The notes below the pieces were generated by a model. It was not told where the DNA came from. It was given only the letters and a program-made list of their open reading frames with translations, and made no database searches. From positions 2,148,833 to 2,159,622 of the forward strand of contig CP070743.1 in the NCBI GenBank assembly GCA_020348185.1: a stretch of 10,790 nucleotides of DNA. Direction: 5' to 3'. Source of the stretch: Nitrospirota bacterium. GTDB taxonomy: Bacteria; Nitrospirota; Nitrospiria; Nitrospirales; UBA8639. Made by a program: the position numbers and the translations under genes. Each line of letters begins with the position of its first letter. Within the stretch, counting starts at the first letter, position 1. Positions 1 through 7,094 of this stretch are shown here, one piece after another.

Positions 1-24
1 GAGGAACTCGAAATATGTATTACC

Positions 25-630
25 CTAAGGAATCGCCGAGAAATTCATTTCAAAATTGATCTCCCCGCCTTCACCGGGAAAAATCACGACCGCCGTCGCG
101 GCCTTAGGATCAAAAGTATCATAGGGGAAGGCAGCCACAATCTTTTCCTGGTAGGCAGGAGACTCAGGCCAAGCGGAACTACGGGAAGCTCGAGCATCTG
201 AGCGTACCCACCTGGGTTTAATTAATCGATTACTTTGCTTCATAACCATATAGCTGTCAACTGCAAATTGTGGTGATGAACCAAATACCGTGACAACGAT
301 TTGGAGTTCAGACGCCTTCAGAATCTGTTCTATATCTTGTTTGGATGGTTTTTCAGACCGGAGGGCAAAGTGAGTGGACATGACCGTTAACCCATTCATT
401 TTGGTCATAAGAAACCCGTGTGATTTCAATTCTGCATCAGGACCAAATTGCCAATATAATTTATTGGAAGGGATTTTGCCTTTTGCAGCCGCGTCTCCTG
501 CTTGAAGGGCTTCCTGAATTTGAATCTCAGAGGGATGAACCACAATACCTTCCGAATTCCCAGGCCATCCGAAGATCAGGGCAAGAAAAAATTGAAAAAT
601 GGTTAGGCCGCTTTGTATTAGATTTTGCAT
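25..630 (-). CDS. Exported protein of unknown function
   Basis: 201 residues. Residues 1-27 look like a Sec signal: a short polar start, a hydrophobic core (LTIFQFFLALIFGW, about residues 9-22), then a small/polar segment. There is no cysteine, so it is not a lipoprotein. The mature part is soluble and mixed alpha/beta, with notable segments GFLMTKMNGLTVMSTHFALR (about 72-91), SPQFAVDSYMVMKQ (about 119-132) and a Gly-rich FPGEGGE near the C-terminus. I recall similar exported proteins in Nitrospira but know no function for them. An in-frame stop lies nine bases upstream of the ATG, so the start is fixed, although no Shine-Dalgarno sequence is visible. The gene is divergent from the Cld/HemQ gene and shares its upstream region. 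The reading frame is convincing; the function is unknown. Confidence 0.75.
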   Translation of the reverse strand: MQNLIQSGLTIFQFFLALIFGWPGNSEGIVVHPSEIQIQEALQAGDAAAKGKIPSNKLYWQFGPDAELKSHGFLMTKMNGLTVMSTHFALRSEKPSKQDIEQILKASELQIVVTVFGSSPQFAVDSYMVMKQSNRLIKPRWVRSDARASRSSAWPESPAYQEKIVAAFPYDTFDPKAATAVVIFPGEGGEINFEMNFSAIP

Positions 631-652
631 AGAGAATTAAAATCACAAACCG

Positions 653-681
653 CCGATACCAAATCCCTTGAATCCTATCAA
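653..681 (-). promoter_or_regulatory. Possible sigma70-type promoter for the exported protein
   Basis: On the minus strand, TTGATA (complement of 676-681) is followed 17 bases later by TATCGG (complement of 653-658). The -35 match is good and the -10 match is weak. Transcription would start about 17 bases before the ATG, giving a very short leader, consistent with the absence of a ribosome binding site. Confidence 0.28.
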
Positions 682-780
682 TATCATCATTGTTAAACCT
701 TTACTTTAACTAAATTACACCTTTTGAGCCAATGCCTTTTTGGAAGGGTACATAATTTCTTGGCTCTGTTTGGTTCATCA

Positions 781-808
781 TTGACAAAATTGATAAAGAG
801 TTGATAAA
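781..808 (+). promoter_or_regulatory. Probable sigma70-type promoter of the Cld/HemQ-family gene
   Basis: A perfect -35 TTGACA (781-786) is followed 16 bases later by GATAAA (803-808); shifting by one base gives ATAAAT at 17-base spacing. It lies about 60 bases upstream of the ATG at 868. A good ribosome binding site, AAGGGAG (854-860), sits seven bases before that ATG. The same intergenic region serves the divergent gene on the left. Confidence 0.5.
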
Positions 809-867
809 TAGGCAGATCTTTTCCCTAACTTATTCATATCTTTAAGGATTGTGAAGGGAGTACAAGA

Positions 868-1575
868 ATGGCCGGAGCCGAAGAAAAAGCAAAACGCCAA
901 TTTGTGAATTTTAGTTTTCATAAGGTTGACCCTCAGTGGCGACGGCTTCCTAAGGAAGAACGTGATAGGGGAAAGCAGGAATTTATCCGCGCGGTTGAGG
1001 AATATGCCGGTAAGGTAATTGTCGTTCCCTATACGACCGTCGGCATTCGCGGTGATTGCGACTTCATGCTCTGGCGAATCGGGTATGAACTTGAATTGTT
1101 TCAAGAAATGATGTCCAAGATGCTTGCGACGGGCTTGGGGAACTACCTCACCACCCCTTATTCCTATCTTTCCATGACCAAACGATCGGTCTACGTGGAT
1201 CATCATGTTCATGAAGGACAAGATAGTCGACGTCTAAAAATTACACCAGGCCGTTCAAAGTACATTTTTGTTTACCCGTTTGAGAAAACCCGCGAATGGT
1301 ATCTTCTGACGAAAGCGGCTCGCCAAGGGATGATGGATGAGCACATTGAAATTGGTCATCGTTATCCTTCTGTTAAGCTCAATACCACCTACTCGTTCGG
1401 GTTAGACGACCAGGAATTTGTGGTGGCCTTTGAAACCGACGAACCACAAGACTTTCTGGATTTAGTCATGGCCCTTCGTGAGGCAGAGGGAAGCCGTTAT
1501 ACCAAACGCGACATACCAATTTTTACCTGCATCATGAAAAGTTTGAAAGAGATGGTCGACACCATTGGCGGGTAA
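868..1575 (+). CDS. Chlorite dismutase/HemQ-family haem protein, probable coproheme decarboxylase-like
   Basis: 235 residues, no signal peptide, hence cytoplasmic, and close to the usual length of pentameric Cld/HemQ subunits. Family landmarks: VGIRGDCDFMLWR (about 58-70), VYPFEK (135-140), EWYLL, MMDEHIEIGHRY (155-166), FGLDDQEFVVAFETD (about 177-191). By motif alignment H159 is the proximal haem ligand, and Y136 matches the catalytic tyrosine of Firmicutes coproheme decarboxylases: both families have 27 residues from Tyr to His when the short loop is allowed for. The residue 13 after the proximal His is Arg in genuine chlorite dismutases and Gln in Firmicutes HemQ; here it is N172. It therefore lacks the Arg linked to chlorite breakdown and is more likely to act in haem b synthesis (oxidative decarboxylation of coproheme) or as a peroxidase-like relative. 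The start is supported by AAGGGAG seven bases upstream. Family assignment is firm; exact activity is inference. Confidence 0.85.
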   Translation: MAGAEEKAKRQFVNFSFHKVDPQWRRLPKEERDRGKQEFIRAVEEYAGKVIVVPYTTVGIRGDCDFMLWRIGYELELFQEMMSKMLATGLGNYLTTPYSYLSMTKRSVYVDHHVHEGQDSRRLKITPGRSKYIFVYPFEKTREWYLLTKAARQGMMDEHIEIGHRYPSVKLNTTYSFGLDDQEFVVAFETDEPQDFLDLVMALREAEGSRYTKRDIPIFTCIMKSLKEMVDTIGG

Positions 1576-1580
1576 CGTTG

Positions 1581-1592
1581 GGTTAGCTAACC
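1581..1592. other. Perfect 12-bp palindrome GGTTAGCTAACC after the Cld/HemQ gene
   Basis: The palindrome begins six bases after the stop codon and is followed by a pyrimidine-rich stretch (GTTTCTTCCTCT). It could be a weak terminator, but the stem is short with almost no loop, or a protein-binding site. I see no stronger terminator before the next gene. Confidence 0.25.
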
Positions 1593-1762
1593 GTTTCTTC
1601 CTCTGACTTTCAGGCCCTACCTCCTACTTTCCTGTTGTTTCTCTCACGCGCCAATGCGACTTCCCGCCCTTATTATTGATGGAGGGAAGCATTGAATGGC
1701 GATCTTCGACGTGTGATTTGATCCCTATAAGGATTGAACCCAAAAAATGCGTTGAACCATTT

Positions 1763-2425
1763 ATGGAAAGGATTCCTTTCTATCGTACCAGACATGGGGG
1801 CACATTCATTTCTGGGCTGATTCCCGGACTGGGCCTTTGGTTTAGAGGCTATCCGAATCAGGGTCTCGTCACGTTTTGTATTGGCAGTATTCTTGGAACA
1901 GCCATCTGGGGAGTCGGGTTATGGGGCGGACCTGGGGCATCAATCTTTTTCGCCATGCTGTTTGTGTTGCCATGGTGGGTCTTTCAAATATTCCAAACCT
2001 CCCTCCCCTCTCCCACTGGTATGAAAGACACCTGGAACATCGTCTGGGAAAAAGGGCATGATATCCAATACTTGGGGGGACTGTTCTTCCTGGCGGCCAT
2101 CATGGACACATATATTATTCTGGCCAATCCTCAATACAGTCTTCACGTGTTTTGCACCAGACCAACGGGGGTGCTTGGAGCCATTGCCAAAATACAATCA
2201 CCAACGTTTCATGTTGCCATTGGCTATGGATTCCTCGGCCGACGCCGCTGGGCATTGCTCGTGTACCTGGTGTACGCCGGATATGGATTAATGAATGCGA
2301 CGGCAAATTTTGCTTGCGAAGGCTATGGGCGCATTCGAACCGTTTTCTTTTTCACGTTGCTCGCTTTCACGATTTACGTGCTCATTCGCCGACAATGTTT
2401 TAGCTCAAATTCCGCACGATCATAG
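1763..2425 (+). CDS. Multi-pass inner-membrane protein of unknown function
   Basis: 220 residues from the ATG at 1763. The open frame extends upstream to TTG 1676 and ATG 1679, adding 28-29 residues. I prefer 1763 because the extension uses several rare-looking codons (AGG, ATA, TGT, CGA), has no hydrophobic character, and neither start has a clear ribosome binding site. Near the start is SGLIPGLGLWFRGYPNQG, resembling the IPGLGQ-Y-G-KG motif that opens many small bacterial membrane proteins. Hydrophobic segments follow at roughly residues 34-54, 59-80, 103-122, 163-183 and 192-209 of this start, with a cytoplasmic-looking basic GRRRW loop and a basic tail (LIRRQC). Five or six membrane spans are likely. 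No enzymatic motif is recognised. It could be co-transcribed with the two genes downstream, but the 72-base gap leaves that open. Confidence 0.62.
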   Translation: MERIPFYRTRHGGTFISGLIPGLGLWFRGYPNQGLVTFCIGSILGTAIWGVGLWGGPGASIFFAMLFVLPWWVFQIFQTSLPSPTGMKDTWNIVWEKGHDIQYLGGLFFLAAIMDTYIILANPQYSLHVFCTRPTGVLGAIAKIQSPTFHVAIGYGFLGRRRWALLVYLVYAGYGLMNATANFACEGYGRIRTVFFFTLLAFTIYVLIRRQCFSSNSARS

Positions 2426-2497
2426 CCATTGGTGATTTTGACAGCTTCAAAGGAGGTATGGTAACAGACCATATTGATCGAGGAGAAAATACCGGCC

Positions 2498-2722
2498 ATG
2501 GACGAAGAAAAAAACATTCTTTATGCCTTTCGAGACCCGCAGGGAGATCTGAGGCTCTATGTTGATGAAGATTGGGCCTCTGAACGGGGAATTGATCCTT
2601 CACAGCTGATTCCTGTGGAAATCCCCCGGGAGGTTTTTGCGGAAGGAACCCGTCAACAACTACTGGAGTACGTGGCAACCTACCTGGAAACTCTTGAAAA
2701 TTCAGAAGAGTCCTCTGTCTAA
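2498..2722 (+). CDS. Small acidic protein of unknown function
   Basis: 74 residues from ATG 2498, rich in Asp and Glu, with no signal peptide, membrane span or cysteine. The C-terminal third is probably helical (TRQQLLEYVATYLETLEN). GAGGAG at 2480-2485 lies 12 bases before the ATG, somewhat far. A TTG at 2474 would add eight residues and places AAAGGAGG (2449-2456) 17 bases upstream, which is less likely. The stop is 25 bases before the next gene, so the two are probably one operon, and this small acidic protein could be a partner of the large helical protein. No family recognised. Confidence 0.62.
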   Translation: MDEEKNILYAFRDPQGDLRLYVDEDWASERGIDPSQLIPVEIPREVFAEGTRQQLLEYVATYLETLENSEESSV

Positions 2723-2747
2723 CAATATCCCAAACCTGGAATGATCT

Positions 2748-3920
2748 ATGACGAACACGCTTTCTTTCCAACAAATTGAAACCCTGGTCAATGGGCTTTC
2801 CATCCAAAATCGGACCATGATTCGATTATTACTGATTCAATACTTCGATATCCCTAAGGATGAAATTGAATACATGGCGACCGATCAACCGGATTCTCGC
2901 TTTATGGCCGGAAACCAGCCGGAAGAAAAGCTCTTTACAAGAGAGGCTGTTCAGGACATTTCAAGCCGGATTGATCAATATCAACTATTCTTACGACAAA
3001 AGAGGGAACGCCCTGCCCTTCAGCTTGATTGCCTCCAACAAATGAATAAGCTCACGGATCTCACCATTCGAATCGCAGAACAACTTCTGATGGAGCAATT
3101 TGGCGTTGAAGAAGCGACCCTTCAGGACCGAAAATCCCAAGCTCCAACAATTCTTGCCAAACAAATCCGTCGTAAACTGGATAAGAGTTTTGAGCAAGAG
3201 GAAATTTCAGAGGAAGACTATAAAACGCAACGTCTCCTTCTCGAGTACCAACTGCTGTTTCGAAAAAAGGAAAGGCTAAGACGTCGTTTAAGTTCCGCCA
3301 AACAAGAATTTCAATCAGCGGGCCAGACACCGCTGCAAGACCACGAAATTGCCCATATATGGGGAATCCCCCTCGGTAGTCTCGCAGGCAGAAAAGTTAA
3401 AGCTTTGCATAATTTTCTGTCTGATTCTGAAAAACTGGTCCAGGAGAATACCCAAGGAACGGTTCAATCATCACCAAACAGGCCTGACTATTGGAAGGAG
3501 GCCTTTGTGACTTTACGTCGCCAGCCAGTGAAACGTTCGGTGGTCCCCTACGACGGTCTTGAACGCACGGAAGATGCGTTAATGGAGAAACTCAGAGCGT
3601 TCGCCTCCGATGCAATGTCTGAGGAGGAAGAGGCCAAATTTTGGAACAATATTATTAGGATACATGACACTGAACATTCAGGAATGTGGAAATCCCAGTC
3701 ACGCGCCATTTTTGCACTGCAACGACTTTCGGCAATCTTGAAAGAGTTTGATCTCTCTGACCCAGCCATCGAAGAGGATTTATTGACAAAAATTATTCCA
3801 CCCACCGCACAAGAAAAGCTACAAGTCCCCGAGGATGAAAAACCATTAGAGCTTAATGAAGAAGCACTTGGGATTCTCCAAAAACTGGTCGGCGAGCAAG
3901 ACGACAAACGAAGAACCTAG
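2748..3920 (+). CDS. Large helical cytoplasmic protein of unknown function
   Basis: 390 residues, highly charged, a single cysteine (C95), no signal peptide or membrane span. Almost the whole chain appears alpha-helical. Residues about 140-190 (KLDKSF through RRRLSSAKQEF) have strong coiled-coil character with a very basic patch RKKERLRRRL. A second helical region covers about 270-345, and the tail (350-390) is Pro/Glu-rich and probably flexible. The segment AHIWGIPLGSLAGRKVKALH (about 202-221) has the look of a short helix-turn-helix-like unit, but I cannot assign it. ATG 2748 has only a weak GGA upstream. It follows the small acidic gene closely and ends 243 bases before the tRNA. A structural or scaffold role is possible but is inference; no homologous family recognised. 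Confidence 0.72.
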   Translation: MTNTLSFQQIETLVNGLSIQNRTMIRLLLIQYFDIPKDEIEYMATDQPDSRFMAGNQPEEKLFTREAVQDISSRIDQYQLFLRQKRERPALQLDCLQQMNKLTDLTIRIAEQLLMEQFGVEEATLQDRKSQAPTILAKQIRRKLDKSFEQEEISEEDYKTQRLLLEYQLLFRKKERLRRRLSSAKQEFQSAGQTPLQDHEIAHIWGIPLGSLAGRKVKALHNFLSDSEKLVQENTQGTVQSSPNRPDYWKEAFVTLRRQPVKRSVVPYDGLERTEDALMEKLRAFASDAMSEEEEAKFWNNIIRIHDTEHSGMWKSQSRAIFALQRLSAILKEFDLSDPAIEEDLLTKIIPPTAQEKLQVPEDEKPLELNEEALGILQKLVGEQDDKRRT

Positions 3921-3984
3921 CAATCATTTTCAGTCCTCCCCTTTTATTCTCCTTTACCCAAAAACATTACCTCCCTATGTAGTT

Positions 3985-4001
3985 GCAGCATCTCATGCTG
4001 C
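3985..4001. other. Short perfect hairpin (GCAGCAT-CTC-ATGCTGC)
   Basis: A 7-bp stem with a 3-base loop, 64 bases after the stop of the helical protein. The downstream bases (GCCAAAATC) contain no T run, so it is not a canonical intrinsic terminator. It may stabilise the 3' end of the upstream mRNA. Nothing else is evident between 3921 and 4079. Confidence 0.3.
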
Positions 4002-4079
4002 GCCAAAATCACCATAAAATGACCCTCCAAGGCTCAGTAGAGAAGCTCCATCACCAATGGTAACCTCACACCCCTCAGA

Positions 4080-4109
4080 TTGAGAGAACTGCCTTCCCTA
4101 TGCTATAGA
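4080..4109 (+). promoter_or_regulatory. Possible promoter for the tRNA gene
   Basis: TTGAGA (4080-4085), an 18-base spacer, then TATAGA (4104-4109) preceded by TGC, an extended -10 feature. Transcription would begin near 4116, about 48 bases upstream of the mature tRNA. A second A/T-rich block at 4122-4149 has no well-spaced -35/-10 pair. Confidence 0.38.
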
Positions 4110-4163
4110 GTGTGGTCAGGATTTTTGACTTTTTTTCAATTTCTATTAGACCCTCCCTAAAGT

Positions 4164-4239
4164 GGCGGTGTAGCTCAGGTGGTAGAGCAGCGGACTCATA
4201 AGCCGCGGGCCGGGGGTTCGAAACCCTCCACCGCCACCA
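4164..4239 (+). tRNA. tRNA-Met (anticodon CAT; elongator type likely)
   Basis: A complete 76-nt cloverleaf can be folded by eye. The acceptor GGCGGTG pairs with CACCGCC, the D stem is GCTC/GAGC, the anticodon loop is CTCATAA with CAT at 4197-4199, and the T stem GGGGG/CCCTC closes the loop TTCGAAA; CCA is encoded (4237-4239). The anticodon stem GCGGA/GCCGC has four good pairs and an A-G mismatch next to the loop. The anticodon stem lacks the three G-C pairs next to the loop that mark initiator tRNA, so this is an elongator-type CAT tRNA. Sequence alone does not exclude tRNA-Ile2, whose CAT is modified to lysidine. Confidence 0.95.
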
Positions 4240-4253
4240 ACTTTCCAAAAGAC

Positions 4254-4371
4254 ATTCAAAAGATTTGAATCCCCGGCCGGGGGATCTGAAGGGGGTGTGC
4301 TCCCTTCATGGGGTGACCGTAGTAGACTTCAGGCTGGTTGGCCACCCCCATCCAAAGGCTTGATGCCTTTT
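4254..4371. other. Run of five consecutive inverted repeats downstream of the tRNA
   Basis: Five non-overlapping inverted repeats fill 118 bases: ATTCAAA-AGA-TTTGAAT (4254-4270); the perfect palindrome CCCCGGCCGGGG (4271-4282); TGAAGGG, 8-base loop, CCCTTCA (4287-4308); GGGGTG, 27-base loop, CACCCC (4310-4348); and AAAGGC-TTGAT-GCCTTT (4354-4370). No open frame of note covers it. The last hairpin could be a weak terminator for the tRNA transcript, but only one further T follows. The rest (4372-4607) is A/T-rich and presumably holds the promoter of the protease gene, though I find no convincing -35/-10 pair. Structured RNA, a repeat element, or a decayed element are all possible. Confidence 0.45.
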
Positions 4372-4593
4372 CGAATGAAATGATACGCTCTTCCTGCCCT
4401 TCTTGATATCCCTTCTTAAGTAAATCAATTATCCTTTTTCCACGAAAATTTTTGATATCATATCACTATTAGAAAATCCCTGTTTCAGGTTCTTATCAAG
4501 GTTTTTACTTTCTGCGACAGGAAGGGTGTTTATCTTACTCCCTTCGAAAATCAATTTGCGGTCTAAAGAATTCATGCTGGCAGCGGTATCATG

Positions 4594-4598
4594 AAGGG
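4594..4598 (+). promoter_or_regulatory. Ribosome binding site that decides the GTG start of the protease
   Basis: AAGGG lies nine bases before GTG 4608. The next in-frame ATG candidates (4674, 4677) would remove most of the signal peptide, so the GTG is the right start. Confidence 0.6.
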
Positions 4599-4607
4599 CT
4601 TTCAACT

Positions 4608-7094
4608 GTGAATCTTCTTAAGATAATAAGTCGGACTGGCACTCTTGGCGCGATATCGGTGACATTACTAAGCATGATGCTAGCCTGTGCTGGGGGTTCC
4701 AGTGGAAATGGCAATAATGCAGGTAGCACCGGGAGTACCGCCTTTCCTCCTTCTACACCCTCCAACCCCGAAGCGTTGCAAGCGGGTGGTTCCGGGAACT
4801 TCGATAAGGATGTAGCTGAATCTTTTTTATCCGACGAGGAATTTTTGGACATGAATAGCTCCAACCGGGGCGATGCCATATCCCCCAATGAACGCATCAA
4901 GGCGCATGTAGCCTACGGGTACGGGCTCAGCGGAGAGGGGACGCGAATCGCCATCATGGATGAAGGTGCTCTTCTGAAAAGCCATGTTGAATTTTCAGGC
5001 AAAAATATCCTAACGCTAGACAATGGGCAACTCTCCGACCATTCCAATGCTGTCACTGGATTGGCAGCCGCTTCACGAAACAACAGAGGGATGATGGGGA
5101 TTGCCCATGGAGCCGATCTGCTGACGACCACCTTTGATGATCTGCCGAATGCTAAGTTTGAGGATAAAGTCAATTGGATTACGGAAAATAACGGCGATGT
5201 GTGGAGTAATTCCTGGGGAGTGGAGGTTCCAACTGAAAACGACCAGATTGGTGAAGTGGTGAACTTTCGAAATACCCAGGGCCTCACCTCCGGCCAAGCC
5301 CTGGCCGAATCACTCGATGCCCCCGGAACACAAGCTCGATGGGATGCTATTGCAGCAGCGATGGACAAATTTCAAGCGAATGGGGGAGTGGTCGTCTGGG
5401 CCAATGATAATACCCGCACGTTCTCCGATGCCGGCGTCATGCCAGGTTTGGCCGAGTTGTACCCGGAATTAAGGGAAGCGTGGATTGTGGTGGTGAATAC
5501 GACAGCCGTATCCACGTTGCGAAATGCCGGGAAAAGCTCGTCCGGTTTAAAAACCGAAGGCGGGTATGCATTACTGTCAGCCCCCTGCGGGCGCACCGCT
5601 CCATATTGCCTGTCGATGGACGGATTCCAGGTCAGGTCGGCAGTCAGCACAGGAAATCAGGCCTATGGGATCTTTTCTGGAACCTCAATGGCCGCGCCGA
5701 TGGTAGCGGGAGCCATGGCACTGTTGAGAGAAGCGTTTCCCAATCACACCCCCGAAGAATTGACTATTCGGGCCTTGGCGTCTGCGGACAATTCCTGGTT
5801 TACGGCGGACGGCTTCAAGAATTGGGGAAATGGGGTCCAACATGCGTACAGCAATGAATTTGGTCATGGGTTCATTGACCTTGAACGAGCGTTAAGACCC
5901 CTGGGTACCGTGACCGCCACCAGTGCGTCCAGCGAATCCTTTGTCCTAAGCGATGGGGCTTCCGAAATTCAGATGAGTCCCGCCTTTGGGGAAAGTGTCC
6001 AAAATTCGCTATCCGAAAAGCAGTTCATCATGCAGGACGGGTTGGATGGTCGTTTCATGATCAATCTGGGCAATTTCGTCAGCATGGTGAACCCGGAGGA
6101 CGTTCAAGAAACACAAAACGGCTGGCAACGTCAAAGGAACCGTCAACTAGTCCAAGTGCCGTTGGTGTCTGGACTCGTGATGCAATTCGATCAACAATTC
6201 CAGCCCAATTCCCTCATCAATCAACGGGACGGTTCTTCCATCGAGCTGCAGACGGCCTTGAGTAACGGCAGCACTCTCCTGGCCAGCTACGGCGGATCAA
6301 TTAATACTGCGCTGGGGTTCCAGACCAATTCGGGGATGAACACCGGACTCGACCAGACCGAACCCTTTGAAATCCCTTTTACCGGGTTTGCTTTCTCTTC
6401 CGTATGGGGAGCATGGCAAACCGGAAATCCTGGCAACTCCTGGACCCTCGGCTGGTTCGGCAATGAAGATGACGAATATGCCAGTACTGGGGCCTTAGCC
6501 GATAAGACCTGGGCATTTGGAAATATTGCTGCCTTGCAGTTTACCGGCGGGACGGTCACAGAAAAGGGGGGCCTGCTCGGCTCGCGAACGTCAGGTGCCT
6601 TTGCCAATGATCTTTCCACTACTGCCTTTGCCCGTGCAGCGGTGAACGTGCACCTCGTTCATAATTGGAAGATTAGGGGTAACTACATGATCGGCCATAG
6701 CTGGGCGGAAGCCGACAAGGATACGCTGTTCACGGATTTTTCCAACCTCGCCACCGACAGCTTCGCCGTCAGCTTGACCGGGCAGGACGTCCTGACGGGT
6801 AAGGATCAAATACAATTGACGCTGTTTCAGCCACTCCGGGCGTTATCGGGAACCACCACCGTCACCCTCCCCACCAGCCAGAATGCTTCGAACAACTACG
6901 CGTTACTCTACACCTCCGAATCGATCGACCTGACCCCCAAAGGCCGCGAGTTGCGCCTCATCGGCTCCTATTCCAAGGAGCCATGGGAAGGAGCCCTCAT
7001 CGATCTCACCGCAACCCTCACCCATCAACGCCTTCATAACCCTGATGCCGGCATTGCAGCCGGTGTTTTTAGCGGACTAAAGTTTGCTTTTTAA
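4608..7094 (+). CDS. S8 (subtilisin-like) serine protease with C-terminal autotransporter beta-barrel, probable lipoprotein
   Basis: 828 residues, GTG start. Residues 1-27 form a signal peptide ending in MMLAC; C27 followed by a Gly/Ser/Asn-rich linker suggests a lipobox (-3 Met is non-standard, -2 Leu and -1 Ala acceptable). The peptidase S8 domain spans about 95-432. The catalytic triad reads D118 (IAIMDEG), H145 (LSDHSNAVTG) and S360 (SGTSMAAP), with N268 (WANDN) as the probable oxyanion residue. C327 and C334 could form a disulphide. A linker (about 433-560) includes MSPAFGESVQN and a DGRFMINLGNFV segment of the kind seen between S8 domains and barrels in other bacteria. Residues about 560-828 alternate polar and hydrophobic positions, contain QLTLFQPLRALSG and KGRELRLIGSYSKEP, and end in LKFAF, a C-terminal Phe typical of outer-membrane barrels. 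The protease is expected to be displayed on, or released from, the cell surface. It is preceded by the tRNA on the same strand and converges with the radical SAM gene; its targets are unknown. Confidence 0.88.
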   Translation: MNLLKIISRTGTLGAISVTLLSMMLACAGGSSGNGNNAGSTGSTAFPPSTPSNPEALQAGGSGNFDKDVAESFLSDEEFLDMNSSNRGDAISPNERIKAHVAYGYGLSGEGTRIAIMDEGALLKSHVEFSGKNILTLDNGQLSDHSNAVTGLAAASRNNRGMMGIAHGADLLTTTFDDLPNAKFEDKVNWITENNGDVWSNSWGVEVPTENDQIGEVVNFRNTQGLTSGQALAESLDAPGTQARWDAIAAAMDKFQANGGVVVWANDNTRTFSDAGVMPGLAELYPELREAWIVVVNTTAVSTLRNAGKSSSGLKTEGGYALLSAPCGRTAPYCLSMDGFQVRSAVSTGNQAYGIFSGTSMAAPMVAGAMALLREAFPNHTPEELTIRALASADNSWFTADGFKNWGNGVQHAYSNEFGHGFIDLERALRPLGTVTATSASSESFVLSDGASEIQMSPAFGESVQNSLSEKQFIMQDGLDGRFMINLGNFVSMVNPEDVQETQNGWQRQRNRQLVQVPLVSGLVMQFDQQFQPNSLINQRDGSSIELQTALSNGSTLLASYGGSINTALGFQTNSGMNTGLDQTEPFEIPFTGFAFSSVWGAWQTGNPGNSWTLGWFGNEDDEYASTGALADKTWAFGNIAALQFTGGTVTEKGGLLGSRTSGAFANDLSTTAFARAAVNVHLVHNWKIRGNYMIGHSWAEADKDTLFTDFSNLATDSFAVSLTGQDVLTGKDQIQLTLFQPLRALSGTTTVTLPTSQNASNNYALLYTSESIDLTPKGRELRLIGSYSKEPWEGALIDLTATLTHQRLHNPDAGIAAGVFSGLKFAF

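Noticed and set aside
778..1221. 147-codon open frame on the minus strand opposite the Cld/HemQ gene
   Set aside because: It lies antisense to a well-supported gene, the peptide has no domain character, and the sense frame has a good promoter and ribosome binding site.
868..1575. Annotation as a genuine chlorite dismutase
   Set aside because: The distal Arg expected 13 residues after the proximal His is Asn, and the catalytic Tyr of coproheme decarboxylases is present.
1676..1762. Longer N-terminus of the membrane protein from TTG 1676 or ATG 1679
   Set aside because: No ribosome binding site, unusual codons, and the membrane-protein character begins only after ATG 1763. The choice is not certain.
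2400..2807. 135-codon minus-strand frame covering the small acidic gene
   Set aside because: Basic, Pro-rich, low-quality peptide typical of an antisense shadow; the plus-strand frame fits the neighbouring operon better.
4164..4371. Integrated mobile element at the tRNA
   Set aside because: No integrase gene and no full repeat of the tRNA 3' end in the window; only a nine-base match is seen.
6287..6815. Minus-strand open frames opposite the autotransporter barrel
   Set aside because: They are shadows of a long, clearly coding plus-strand gene.
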